Of a stretch of DNA of 64,000 nucleotides, positions 48,821 through 57,462 are shown in pieces. Numbering within the stretch: the stretch's first letter is position 1; each line of letters starts with the position of its first letter. Source of the DNA: Flavobacteriales bacterium (GTDB lineage Bacteria > Bacteroidota > Bacteroidia > Flavobacteriales_F > PHOS-HE28); assembly GCA_016788295.1 (NCBI GenBank), contig JAEUSY010000041.1:186001-250000 (forward strand). Direction: 5' to 3'. A program made the translations under genes and the position numbers. The notes below the pieces were generated by a model. That model searched no databases. It saw only the letters and a program-made list of their open reading frames with translations, and had not been told where the DNA came from.

Positions 48821-51574
48821 ATGAGAACCGTCCGACTATTCCCGCTCGCCTTTGCGGCCTTGAGCATTTCCAGCATTCAAGCCCAGATCGTCGTGAACGA
48901 GGTATGCGCCTCGAACATGAACACTTACGCCGATAACTATGGCGAGTTCGAGGACTGGTTCGAGCTGTACAACACCACCGGTGCCGCTGTGGACATCAGC
49001 GGCTGGTGGGTCAGCAACCGGGCCGGGAATCCTTTGAAATGGCAGGTTCCGGCGGGCACAACGATACCGGCCGGTGGCAGGCAGGTGTTCATTTGCAGCA
49101 AGCGGGACGAGGTGGTCGGGGCGTTCATCCACACCAGCTTCAACCTGAACCAGGCAGAGAGCGATCATGTGCTACTGAGCAATGCCGCAGGCGACCAGGT
49201 GGACGACTTCGAGTTCACGCCGGATATGCGCACCAAGGTGGGCCACAGCCGCGGGCGCACCACCGATGGGGCCAATACGTGGAGCCTGTTCAACGCTCCA
49301 ACGCCCAATGCGGCGAACGCCGGTGCCTCCCTGGACTATCTGGCCAAGCCCGTGCTGAACCCCGGCGCAGGTTTCTACGGGGGCGCTCAGAACGTGACCA
49401 TTACCGGCCCTGCCGGTGCCACTATCCGGTATACCACGGACGGTTCTGAACCCACGGCCGCATCAACTGCCTATGCCGGGCCAATTGCAGTGAACAATAC
49501 CACGGTCATACGCGCGGCGGCCTTCGGTGGCGGTGGCCAACCCAGCTTTACAGAGACCAACACCTACTTCATCAACGCCACACACACAGTGGCCGTGCTG
49601 AGCATCTCCGGAGACCAGTTGGATGACCTTTTGAACGGTAATGGCGGGATCCAGCCCTTCGGCAGCTTCGAGTATTTCGGGGAGGACGGCCAGCTACGCG
49701 ACGAGGCCGTGGGCGAGTTCAACGAGCATGGACAGGACAGTTGGGCCTATGATCAGCGCGGGTTCGATTACATCACACGCGACCAGACCGGTTACAATGA
49801 TGCGATCCACTACCCCGTATTCCGCACCAAGGATCGCGATAAATACCAACGCCTTATCATCAAGGCGGCCGCCGGCGACAACTTCAACTTCGGTCCGGGC
49901 CAGCCCGCGCATATCCGCGATGCCTATGTGCAGGCCCTGAGCCAGACCGGAAACCTGCGTTTGGACGAGCGCAGCTACGAACCCGCCGTGCTCTACGTGA
50001 ACGGCCAATACTGGGGCGTGTACGACATGCGCGAAAAAGTGGATGACCACGACTACACACGCTACTACTACGACCAGGACGAGTTCAACCTGCAAATGCT
50101 GAAGACCTGGGGCGGAACCTGGAGCGAATACGGCGGCGCGCAGGCCCAAACGGACTGGGATAACCTCCGCAACTACATCAACTCCAATAACATGGGCGAC
50201 CCGGTGGCCTTCGCCAATGTGGATGCCCAATATAACTGGAAGAGCCTGGTGGATTATTTCTGCCTGAACAGCTACACGGTATGTGCCGACTGGCTGAACT
50301 GGAACACCGGCTGGTGGCGCGGCATGGACCCTAATGGTGACCATAAAAAATGGGGCTACATCCTTTGGGATATGGATGCCACTTTCGGACACTACACCAA
50401 TTTCACGGGTATCCCCAACCAGACCCCCACAGCCGACCCCTGTGACGCCGAGGAATTACCCGACCCAGGTGGGCAAGGACACACGTTGATCCTTGAGAAG
50501 CTCATCGCAGAGAACCCGATGGTGCACGATTATTACGTGAACCGCTACATCGATCTGGGCAATTCCCTCTTCAAGTGTGACCACATGCTGCCCTTTCTGG
50601 ACAGCTTGGTGGCGCTGATCGCACCCGAAATGCCCGGCCAGATCGGACGCTGGGGTGGTAGTTTGGCTGAATGGCAGGCCAATGTGCAGGTGATGCGAAA
50701 TTTCATCGAACAGCGCTGCGTGGCATTCGAAGAGGGCATGGTGGATTGCTACGAATTGGAGGGGCCGTTCGATGTGGTCTTTAACGTGTACCCGCCCCTC
50801 AGTGGCGAGATCGTGATCAACTCCATCCAACCGGGTACCTACCCATGGAGCGGCACGTTCTATGGCGGCATCAATACCACCCTGGCGCCGATACCCGCCA
50901 CCGGTTACGAGTTCAGCCACTGGGAGGTGTTCAGCACCAACACCGTGTTGCCCTCGCTCACCGATTCCCTAGTGACCATTGACTTCCTCACTGCGGACAG
51001 CGTGGTGGCCCACTTTGTGCCACCTATCCGTTATGATGTTGTGCTGGACGTGATGCCCAAGAGCGAAGCGGCCACCATCACCTTCGATGGTACCACCTAC
51101 TCCACCTTCCCGGTACTCGTGACCGCACCCGAAGGCCTCGATGTGGACGTTACTGTCGGTCCGGCCCCTTACTACGACTTCCTGTACTGGACCGTGAAGA
51201 ACAATCCCTTCATCCCGGACAGCACTGCGACCACCATTACCGCGCAGTTCTTCACCACGGACACGATCATTGCCTGGCTGAAGCCGCAGGAATACGTGTT
51301 CTACGCCCCCAACGCCTTCACTCCGAACGGCGATGGCATCAACGACGTGTTCATTCCCATCAGCAACGTGGTGGACCTGGTGAGCTATGAGTTCGACGTG
51401 TTCGACCGCTGGGGAGCCGTGATCTACTCAACGCGCAACCCGAACGCTGCCTGGGATGGCACTGCTGGCGGTGATCCGCTTCCCAATGGCGTTTATGTAT
51501 TCAGGGCGTATGCCGTGGATGCCGTGAAGAAAGACCGGTACGAACTGTTCGGTCATGTGACCTTGTTCCGGTAG
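48821..51574 (+). CDS. T9SS type B protein with lamin-tail, chitobiase-like and CotH-kinase domains
   Basis: 917 residues with signal peptide 'MRTVRLFPLAFAALSISSIQ' ending near 'AQ'. In order: lamin-tail domain (about 22-140, 'IVVNEVCASNMNTYAD', 'VDISGWWVSN'); a chitobiase/hexosaminidase C-terminal-like strand set (about 180-245, 'ATIRYTTDGSEPTAAS'); a CotH kinase-like domain (about 285-640, 'IKAAAGDNFNFG', 'YVNGQYWGVYDMREKVDDH', metal-site 'YILWDMDATFGHY'); two bacterial-repeat-like segments (about 650-820, 'PATGYEFSHWEVF'); and a type B sorting domain ('APNAFTPNGDGINDVF', 'FDRWGAVIYS'). CotH proteins are atypical secreted kinases in spore formers; a surface phosphotransfer role here is inference. 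Confidence 0.9.
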   Translation: MRTVRLFPLAFAALSISSIQAQIVVNEVCASNMNTYADNYGEFEDWFELYNTTGAAVDISGWWVSNRAGNPLKWQVPAGTTIPAGGRQVFICSKRDEVVGAFIHTSFNLNQAESDHVLLSNAAGDQVDDFEFTPDMRTKVGHSRGRTTDGANTWSLFNAPTPNAANAGASLDYLAKPVLNPGAGFYGGAQNVTITGPAGATIRYTTDGSEPTAASTAYAGPIAVNNTTVIRAAAFGGGGQPSFTETNTYFINATHTVAVLSISGDQLDDLLNGNGGIQPFGSFEYFGEDGQLRDEAVGEFNEHGQDSWAYDQRGFDYITRDQTGYNDAIHYPVFRTKDRDKYQRLIIKAAAGDNFNFGPGQPAHIRDAYVQALSQTGNLRLDERSYEPAVLYVNGQYWGVYDMREKVDDHDYTRYYYDQDEFNLQMLKTWGGTWSEYGGAQAQTDWDNLRNYINSNNMGDPVAFANVDAQYNWKSLVDYFCLNSYTVCADWLNWNTGWWRGMDPNGDHKKWGYILWDMDATFGHYTNFTGIPNQTPTADPCDAEELPDPGGQGHTLILEKLIAENPMVHDYYVNRYIDLGNSLFKCDHMLPFLDSLVALIAPEMPGQIGRWGGSLAEWQANVQVMRNFIEQRCVAFEEGMVDCYELEGPFDVVFNVYPPLSGEIVINSIQPGTYPWSGTFYGGINTTLAPIPATGYEFSHWEVFSTNTVLPSLTDSLVTIDFLTADSVVAHFVPPIRYDVVLDVMPKSEAATITFDGTTYSTFPVLVTAPEGLDVDVTVGPAPYYDFLYWTVKNNPFIPDSTATTITAQFFTTDTIIAWLKPQEYVFYAPNAFTPNGDGINDVFIPISNVVDLVSYEFDVFDRWGAVIYSTRNPNAAWDGTAGGDPLPNGVYVFRAYAVDAVKKDRYELFGHVTLFR

Positions 51575-51686
51575 ACCGGGATCGTCATCGGCATGTAAGG
51601 CTTGTTCATTCTTTGCCTGGCATGTTTGAACAAAACAAGAGGTATCATGTTCCCTTGGTGTTGTTGAACCAAAACACCTAACGAAC

Positions 51687-54149
51687 ATGACGAACAACCG
51701 GACCCTGAAATGGACGGCGCTAAGTGCGGGCCTTATGGTGGCATCCAGCATGTTAGCACAAACCGCCCGCGTGCAAGTGATCCACAATAGTGCCGATGCT
51801 GCTGCGGCTGTTGTGGACATCTACATCAATGGTGGCGACGAACCAGCCATCAACGACTTCGCTTTCCGCACCGCCACCGAATTCCTCAACTTGCCTGCAG
51901 GAGTTGACCTGACGATCGGCATTGCCCCCGGCAATAGCACTGGTCCACAGGACATCATCACCGCGCTGAACACCACCGTGAACCTGGTCGATGGTGAGAC
52001 CTACGTGGTGGTGGCCAATGGTATTGTGAGCCCCACGGGTTACAACCCTGCCCCAGCTTTCAACTTGGACATCTTCGCTCCCGGTCGTGAGGCCGCCAGC
52101 GCAAGTGGAAATACCGACATTCTGGTGCTCCATGGCAGCACCGACGCCCCCACTGTACAGGTGGCTGAGACCGCCGTTCTCGGTGGAGCTGTAGTGGTGC
52201 AACCCTTTAGCTTCGGCGAGTTCACCCCTGATTATCTGGAAGTGCCTGCAGTGGACCTCACCCTCGAGATCCAATTGCCGGACGGCACTCCCGTGGTCGC
52301 CTATGACGCTCCCCTGGCCACCCTCGGACTTGAGAACGTTGCCTTGGTGGCCGTGGCCAGCGGTTTCCTGAACCCAGCCGCCAATAGCGATGGCCCTGCA
52401 TTTGGTGTATGGGTGGCCTTGCCCAGTGGTGGCGAATTGGTGGAATTGCCATTGGCAACAGATCCTTCTGCCCGCGTGCAGATCATACACAACAGCGCCG
52501 ATGCGGCTGCTGCAGTTGTGGATATCTACATCAATGGTGGCGACGAGCCCGCCATCAACGACCTCGCTTTCCGCACTGCCACCGAATTCCTCGACCTGCC
52601 AGCAGGTGTTGACCTGACGATCGGCATTGCCCCCGGCAACAGCACTGGTCCGCAGGACATCATCACCGCGCTGAACACCACCGTGAACCTGGTCGATGGT
52701 GAGACCTACGTGGTGGTGGCCAACGGTATTGTAAGCCCAACGGGTTACAACCCTGCCCCCGCTTTCGCGCTGAACGTATTCGCTTCCGGTCGCGAGGCCG
52801 CCAGCGTGAGTGGAAATACCGACATTCTGGTGCTGCACGGCAGCACCGATGCCCCCACTGTACAGGTGGCTGAGACCGCCGTTCTGGGTGGAGCTGTAGT
52901 GGTGCAACCCTTTAGCTTCGGCGAGTTCACCCCTGATTATCTGGAAGTACCTGCAGTGGACCTCACCCTCGAGATCCAATTGCCGGACGGCACACCAGTG
53001 GTCGCCTATGACGCACCCTTGGCCACCCTCGGACTTGAGAACGTTGCCTTGGTGGCCGTGGCCAGCGGTTTCCTGAACCCTGCTGTCAATAGCGATGGCC
53101 CTGCATTTGGTATTTGGGTGGCCCTGCCCAGCGGTGGTGCATTGGTGGAACTGCCATTGGCAACAGATCCCTCTGCCCGCGTGCAGATCATTCACAACAG
53201 CGCCGATGCTGCTGCGGCCGTTGTGGATATTTACATCAATGGTGGCGACGAGCCCGCCATCAACGACCTCGCTTTCCGCACTGCCACCGAATTCCTGGAC
53301 CTGCCAGCAGGTGTTGATCTGACGATCGGCATTGCCCCCGGCAGCAGCACTGGTCCGCAGGACATCATCACCGCGCTGAACACCACTGTTAATCTGGCCG
53401 ACGGCGAGACCTACGTGGTGGTGGCCAACGGTATTGTAAGCCCAACGGGTTACAACCCCGCTATTCCGTTCCAATTGTATGTACAGTCCGGTGCGCGTGA
53501 GGCCGCTACCAGCGGTGCTGGCAACACGGACATCCTTGTGTTCCATGGCTGCACGGACGCCCCTGTGGTCGATGTGGCCGAGATCGCAGTATTGGGCGGT
53601 GCCACCATCGTGAACGACCTCGGATATGGTGAGTTCGACGGCTATCTGGAAGTGCCCACGCTGGATTTCACCCTGCAAGTGCAGACCGCCGATGGAACGC
53701 CGCTCCTGAACTACCTTGCTCCCCTGGAGACGTTGGAATTGGAAGGCGTTGCTCTTACTGTTGTTGCCAGCGGTTTCCTCAACACCGGTTCCAACAGCAA
53801 TGGGCCTGGCTTCGGTCTTTGGGTGGCCCTGCCCTCCGGAGGCGACCTGGTGGAACTGCCCATCACCACTTCCATCGCCGATAATTCCGTGATCAGCAGC
53901 GTATCTGCCTGGCCGAACCCAGCCAGCGACCTGCTCACCGTTGATGTGGAGACCAGCGAAATGCTGCAGGCCGAAGTGCGCCTGACCGATATGACCGGTC
54001 GTGTGGTGCGCAGCCTGGCCGGAAGCAGTCTGGCCAACGGTGCCAACCGCTTGGTGCTCGATGTGACCGGTCTGGCCACGGGCAGCTACACGCTGAGCGT
54101 TGTGGGCGACCGCGCTTTGCGCACCCTGCCCGTTCAAGTGATCCGCTAA
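51687..54149 (+). CDS. Triplicated DUF4397 protein with T9SS type A domain
   Basis: 820 residues with signal peptide 'MTNNRTLKWTALSAGLMVAS' ending near 'MLAQ'. Residues 27-731 are three tandem units of exactly 235 residues. Each unit has two DUF4397-like halves: 'ARVQVIHNSADAAAAVVDIY' with 'DGETYVVVANG', then 'GNTDILVLHGSTDAPTVQV' with 'VALVAVASGFLNP'. Units 1 and 2 are almost identical; the second half of unit 3 has diverged ('LVFHGCTDAPVVDVAE'). The type A tail follows ('SAWPNPASDLLTV', 'LATGSYTLSVVG', 'LRTLPVQVIR'). The domain's function is unknown; a surface protein with repeated extracellular modules is likely. Confidence 0.92.
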   Translation: MTNNRTLKWTALSAGLMVASSMLAQTARVQVIHNSADAAAAVVDIYINGGDEPAINDFAFRTATEFLNLPAGVDLTIGIAPGNSTGPQDIITALNTTVNLVDGETYVVVANGIVSPTGYNPAPAFNLDIFAPGREAASASGNTDILVLHGSTDAPTVQVAETAVLGGAVVVQPFSFGEFTPDYLEVPAVDLTLEIQLPDGTPVVAYDAPLATLGLENVALVAVASGFLNPAANSDGPAFGVWVALPSGGELVELPLATDPSARVQIIHNSADAAAAVVDIYINGGDEPAINDLAFRTATEFLDLPAGVDLTIGIAPGNSTGPQDIITALNTTVNLVDGETYVVVANGIVSPTGYNPAPAFALNVFASGREAASVSGNTDILVLHGSTDAPTVQVAETAVLGGAVVVQPFSFGEFTPDYLEVPAVDLTLEIQLPDGTPVVAYDAPLATLGLENVALVAVASGFLNPAVNSDGPAFGIWVALPSGGALVELPLATDPSARVQIIHNSADAAAAVVDIYINGGDEPAINDLAFRTATEFLDLPAGVDLTIGIAPGSSTGPQDIITALNTTVNLADGETYVVVANGIVSPTGYNPAIPFQLYVQSGAREAATSGAGNTDILVFHGCTDAPVVDVAEIAVLGGATIVNDLGYGEFDGYLEVPTLDFTLQVQTADGTPLLNYLAPLETLELEGVALTVVASGFLNTGSNSNGPGFGLWVALPSGGDLVELPITTSIADNSVISSVSAWPNPASDLLTVDVETSEMLQAEVRLTDMTGRVVRSLAGSSLANGANRLVLDVTGLATGSYTLSVVGDRALRTLPVQVIR
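51765..53879 (+). repeat. Three 705-bp in-frame tandem repeats
   Basis: Units 51765-52469, 52470-53174 and 53175-53879 have exactly equal length (705 bp, 235 codons). Long stretches are identical between units 1 and 2 at the nucleotide level, indicating recent duplication or ongoing gene conversion. Unit 3 matches well over its first half only. Confidence 0.93.
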
Positions 54150-54165
54150 GGAGTATCCTTCATGT

Positions 54166-54200
54166 AAAAGCCCCCGCCAACAGGCGGGGGCTTTTCTTTT
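54166..54200 (+). terminator. Strong intrinsic terminator
   Basis: A 13-bp perfect stem AAAAGCCCCCGCC (54166-54178) and its complement (54183-54195), loop AACA, then CTTTTT. Confidence 0.93.
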
Positions 54201-54264
54201 TATGCCAGTGAACCAAACGAGAGGTCCGGTGTTCTTCATGGTCGTCCAATAGTCCGCGACCGCC

Positions 54265-54272
54265 TACTTTCG
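54265..54272 (+). promoter_or_regulatory. -7 element TACTTTCG (MerR/B12 regulator)
   Basis: TAnnTTnG, 9 nt before the ATG at 54282. Autoregulatory operators, if any, could overlap it, but I see no clear inverted repeat. Confidence 0.4.
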
Positions 54273-54281
54273 ACCCCTCCC

Positions 54282-55193
54282 ATGGGTTCATTCCCCAACC
54301 GGTTCCAAATACGCGACCTCGAGGAATTCTCGGGCGTGAAAGCGCACACCATACGCATATGGGAAAAGCGCTATGGCCTGCTGGAGCCTGAACGCACTGA
54401 TACGAACATCAGGTACTACGGCGCCGATGACCTGAAGGCTATCCTGAACGTGTCGTTCCTGAACCAGCATGGGTACAAGATCAGCAAGATCGCTGCGATG
54501 GACCGCGCAGCGCGTGAACGGTTAGTGCAGGAGGTGGCCCTTTCAAAAGGCGAGGCAGGTGATGTGCTGAACACCTTGAAGTTGGCCATGCTGTCCTTCA
54601 ACGAAGCGGTGCTTGAAAGCACTTCGGACCGTTTCGAGAAGGCCCATGGCTTCAGGACCTTGGTGGAACGCATCTACGTGCCCCTGTTGGAACACATCGG
54701 CGTGCTTTGGCAGACCAATTCCATCTGCCCGGCGCAGGAGCACTTCGTCAGCAATTTCATCCGGCACAAGATCATTGTGGCCACCTATGCACTGCCGGCG
54801 AAAACGAAGCCGAACGGCGTTACGCATGTGCTGTACCTCCCCGAGAACGAGATCCACGAACTCGGGTTGATCTATCTGAATTACCTCCTGCGCTCCAAGG
54901 GCGACCACACCATCTACCTGGGCCAAAGCGTACCCAAGGAAGACCTAAAACAGATATGTGACCTCTACCCGGGACCCTTGAACCTGGTAAGTGTGCTCAT
55001 GGCCCACCCTGCGGCAAGCGAAGTGCCCGCATATTTGAAGGAACTGCGCGAACTTGTGCCTGAGGAACGGGTGACCTTTTGGGTGACCGGAAGCCAATTG
55101 GCCCGCGTTGAACAGCTGGATGTTCCCCAAGGAATGCGCCTGCATCCCTCGCTGACCGCCCTCATCACGGCCATCGATGCCGATCAGGCCTGA
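54282..55193 (+). CDS. MerR-family regulator with CarH/LitR-type cobalamin-binding domain
   Basis: 303 residues. Residues about 8-75 are a MerR winged helix ('YQI'-like 'RFQIRDLEEFSGVKAHTIRI', 'WEKRYGLLEPERT', 'IRYYGADDLKAIL'). About 95-180 are a four-helix cap, and about 180-300 a Rossmann-like B12-binding fold. The CarH-type Wx9EH motif is intact (Trp143, Glu153, His154, in 'LWQTNSICPAQEHF'). So is ExHxxG (Glu190, His192, Gly195, in 'ENEIHELG'), where His192 would be the lower axial cobalt ligand. In known members, adenosylcobalamin drives repressor tetramers that fall apart in light. The residue after the Trp is Gln, where Thermus CarH, as I recall, has a His. The target operon is not evident locally. 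Confidence 0.85.
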   Translation: MGSFPNRFQIRDLEEFSGVKAHTIRIWEKRYGLLEPERTDTNIRYYGADDLKAILNVSFLNQHGYKISKIAAMDRAARERLVQEVALSKGEAGDVLNTLKLAMLSFNEAVLESTSDRFEKAHGFRTLVERIYVPLLEHIGVLWQTNSICPAQEHFVSNFIRHKIIVATYALPAKTKPNGVTHVLYLPENEIHELGLIYLNYLLRSKGDHTIYLGQSVPKEDLKQICDLYPGPLNLVSVLMAHPAASEVPAYLKELRELVPEERVTFWVTGSQLARVEQLDVPQGMRLHPSLTALITAIDADQA

Positions 55194-56593
55194 GGCAATA
55201 CCTTATCAGGGTTCATGATCCCTTGTGGATCGAACGCTTGTTTTACCGCGCGCATCAAAGCAAGTTGCCGGGCATTGAACGCAATGTCCATGTATGGCCG
55301 TTGCACCAAGCCGATGCCATGCTCGCCGCTGATGGTGCCACCGAGGGACACCGTTAGCTCGAAGATCTCGCGAATGGCCTTGGGCAGTTCATGCTCCCAG
55401 TACGCATCGCTGAGATCGCCCTTGATGATGTTGACGTGCAGGTTGCCATCGCCTGCATGCCCATAACACACACTGGTGAAGCCGTGCCGCGCACCGATCT
55501 CCTTCACCCCATGCAGCAACCGCGGCAGCTCGAACCGCGGCACCACGGTATCCTCCTCCTTGTAAACACTGTGCGCCTTCACACTGACCGGCACACTGCG
55601 TCGCATGCGCCATAGGGCATCCTTCTCGGGCGTGGTCTCGGCGAAGAGCACCTCGCCACATTCATGGGCCTCCATTACGCCGAGGATGGTCTCGCAGTCG
55701 CGCATCAGTAGATCGCCGTGGTCGCCATCCACTTCGATCAGCAGGTAGGCACCGGGCTCCGCGCTCAACTGTGCAGGCAGCCCATCGGTGTGGCGCATGG
55801 TCCAAACAATGGCATCGCGCTCCATGAACTCCAGCGTGCTGGGGATGATCCCGGCCCTGAACGTGGCACTCACCGCCTCGCAGGCCTTCAAGGCACTCGC
55901 GAAGGGCACCAGCATCAACCGGGTCTCCTTCGGAAGGGGCACCAACCGGAGCACAGCCTTGGTGATGATGCCCAGCGTGCCTTCGCTGCCCACCACCAAG
56001 CGCGTTAGGTCGTAGCCTGTCGCGTTCTTCAGTGTATTGGCGCCGGTCCATACGATCTCGCCATCGGGCAGCACTACTTCCATGTTCAGGACGAAATCGC
56101 GGGTAACGCCATACTTCACGGCCCTGGGGCCACCGGCATTCTCGGCCAGGTTGCCACCAATGGTGCAACTGCCACGGCTCGAAGGATCGGGCGGATAGTA
56201 GAGCCCTTTTGCGGCCACGGCCTCCTGTAACACTTGCGTGATCACGCCCGGCTGCACCACCACCTGCAGGTTCTGTTCGTCAATGCGCTCAATGGCGTTC
56301 ATGCGGTCCAACGAGAGGCCCACGCCACCATGTACGCACAAGGCCCCACCGCTCAATCCCGTCCTTCCACCAATGGGGGTGATAGGTATCTGATGCTCGG
56401 CGCACAACTTCACCACGGCCGCCACCTCTGCGGTACTGGTGGCACGCACCACCACTTCAGGCGGGTGCACCAGGTCCTCCGTCTCGTCGTGGCCATAATG
56501 TTCCAGGTCCTCGCGGGCCACCAGCACATCACCATTACCGATCACGTTGCGTAGGCGTTCGATGAACGCACCATCGACTCGCTGAAATGCCAT
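55184..56593 (-). CDS. FAD-linked oxidase, glycolate oxidase GlcD / D-lactate dehydrogenase type
   Basis: 469 residues from the ATG at 56593. FAD-binding type 4 (PCMH) domain about 40-220: 'PITPIGGRTGLSGGALCVHG', 'PPDPSSRGSCTIGGNLAENA', 'GSEGTLGIITKAVLRL'. C-terminal FAD-oxidase domain about 220-465: 'YGHAGDGNLHVNI' and 'GGTISGEHGIGLVQRPYM'. It oxidises a 2-hydroxy acid (D-lactate, glycolate or similar) to the 2-oxo acid. No GlcE/GlcF partner is nearby, which favours a single-subunit D-lactate-type enzyme. Its last 10 bp overlap the end of the convergent regulator gene. Confidence 0.9.
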   Translation of the reverse strand: MAFQRVDGAFIERLRNVIGNGDVLVAREDLEHYGHDETEDLVHPPEVVVRATSTAEVAAVVKLCAEHQIPITPIGGRTGLSGGALCVHGGVGLSLDRMNAIERIDEQNLQVVVQPGVITQVLQEAVAAKGLYYPPDPSSRGSCTIGGNLAENAGGPRAVKYGVTRDFVLNMEVVLPDGEIVWTGANTLKNATGYDLTRLVVGSEGTLGIITKAVLRLVPLPKETRLMLVPFASALKACEAVSATFRAGIIPSTLEFMERDAIVWTMRHTDGLPAQLSAEPGAYLLIEVDGDHGDLLMRDCETILGVMEAHECGEVLFAETTPEKDALWRMRRSVPVSVKAHSVYKEEDTVVPRFELPRLLHGVKEIGARHGFTSVCYGHAGDGNLHVNIIKGDLSDAYWEHELPKAIREIFELTVSLGGTISGEHGIGLVQRPYMDIAFNARQLALMRAVKQAFDPQGIMNPDKVLPQA

Positions 56594-56621
56594 GCTGCGA
56601 AAGTAGCTGCGTCCCGGTCGC

Positions 56622-56629
56622 CATCTTTG
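56622..56629 (+). promoter_or_regulatory. Possible -7-like element CATCTTTG
   Basis: One mismatch to TAnnTTTG, 4 nt before the ATG at 56634. Confidence 0.3.
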
Positions 56630-56633
56630 TGTC

Positions 56634-57449
56634 ATGTCCAACGGACCATCGAACGGAACGCTCAAGCAGCGCTTGTACCGGATCATTTTCGCATCGGACA
56701 CCCCAGCGGGCCGTCGTTTCGATGTGGTCCTGCTCTACCTCATCCTGATCAGCATGGCCTTGGTGATGCTGGAAAGCGTGCAGGAGGTGGAACAGGAATG
56801 GGGCATCTGGCTGCGGGCGGCCGAGTGGACGATCACCATCCTCTTCACGGTGGAGTACATCGTAAGGCTCTGGGTCTCACCGAAACCCTGGCATTACGCA
56901 AGCAGCTTTTTCGGCATCGTGGACCTTCTCGCCATCCTGCCCACCTATATCGGCATCTTCCTGCCCGGTGCCGGGTCGCTCACCTTGGTGCGTTCACTAC
57001 GGCTCACGCGTGTTTTCCGCATCCTCAACCTGTTGGAATACGTCCGTGAGGCCCGTTTGCTCCTGCTCGCATTGCTGGCCAGCAGGCACCGCATCATCGT
57101 GTTCATGCTCGCGGTGTTGGCCATGGTCACTGTGTTCGGCGCCATCATGTTCGTGGTGGAAACGCCGGAGTCAGGATTCACCAGCATACCACGCAGCATC
57201 TACTGGGCCATCGTAACGCTCACCACGGTGGGGTATGGCGACATCGCCCCCCAGACCACACTGGGACAGACCATCGCCTCCGCCATCATGATCCTGGGTT
57301 ACGCCATCATCGCGATCCCCACGGGGATCGTCAGCGTGGAGATCGCCAGACAAAGCCGTGGAAAGTCGAAGAAGGTCTGCACCAACTGCGGACGTACCGA
57401 GCACCATGACGATGCGCGTTACTGCGCCTCCTGCAGCAAGGCGCTATAA
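56634..57449 (+). CDS. Voltage-gated-like potassium channel with C-terminal zinc ribbon
   Basis: 271 residues with six membrane segments. S4 carries regularly spaced Arg residues ('VRSLRLTRVFRILNLLEY'). The pore has the K+ selectivity filter 'TLTTVGYGD'. S6 is 'AIMILGYAIIAIPTGIVSVE'. The last 30 residues form a rubredoxin-like zinc ribbon, 'VCTNCGRTEHHDD' with 'YCASCSKAL' (two CxxC pairs). A tetrameric inner-membrane K+ channel of the KvAP/Kch type is expected. The zinc ribbon may act in assembly or sensing (inference). The stop lies 13 bp from that of the convergent giant gene, with no hairpin between. Confidence 0.92.
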   Translation: MSNGPSNGTLKQRLYRIIFASDTPAGRRFDVVLLYLILISMALVMLESVQEVEQEWGIWLRAAEWTITILFTVEYIVRLWVSPKPWHYASSFFGIVDLLAILPTYIGIFLPGAGSLTLVRSLRLTRVFRILNLLEYVREARLLLLALLASRHRIIVFMLAVLAMVTVFGAIMFVVETPESGFTSIPRSIYWAIVTLTTVGYGDIAPQTTLGQTIASAIMILGYAIIAIPTGIVSVEIARQSRGKSKKVCTNCGRTEHHDDARYCASCSKAL

Positions 57450-57462
57450 GTGATCATTCTGC

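Noticed and set aside
51765..53879. Regular repeats considered as a CRISPR array or mobile element
   Set aside because: The unit is 705 bp, in frame and coding, with no spacers, no terminal inverted repeats and no transposase.
51753..54239. An open frame of 828 codons on the minus strand opposite the triplicated DUF4397 gene
   Set aside because: It is a mirror of the real gene produced by GC-rich third positions and by tripling of one stop-free antisense unit. It has no signal peptide, recognisable domain or sensible composition.
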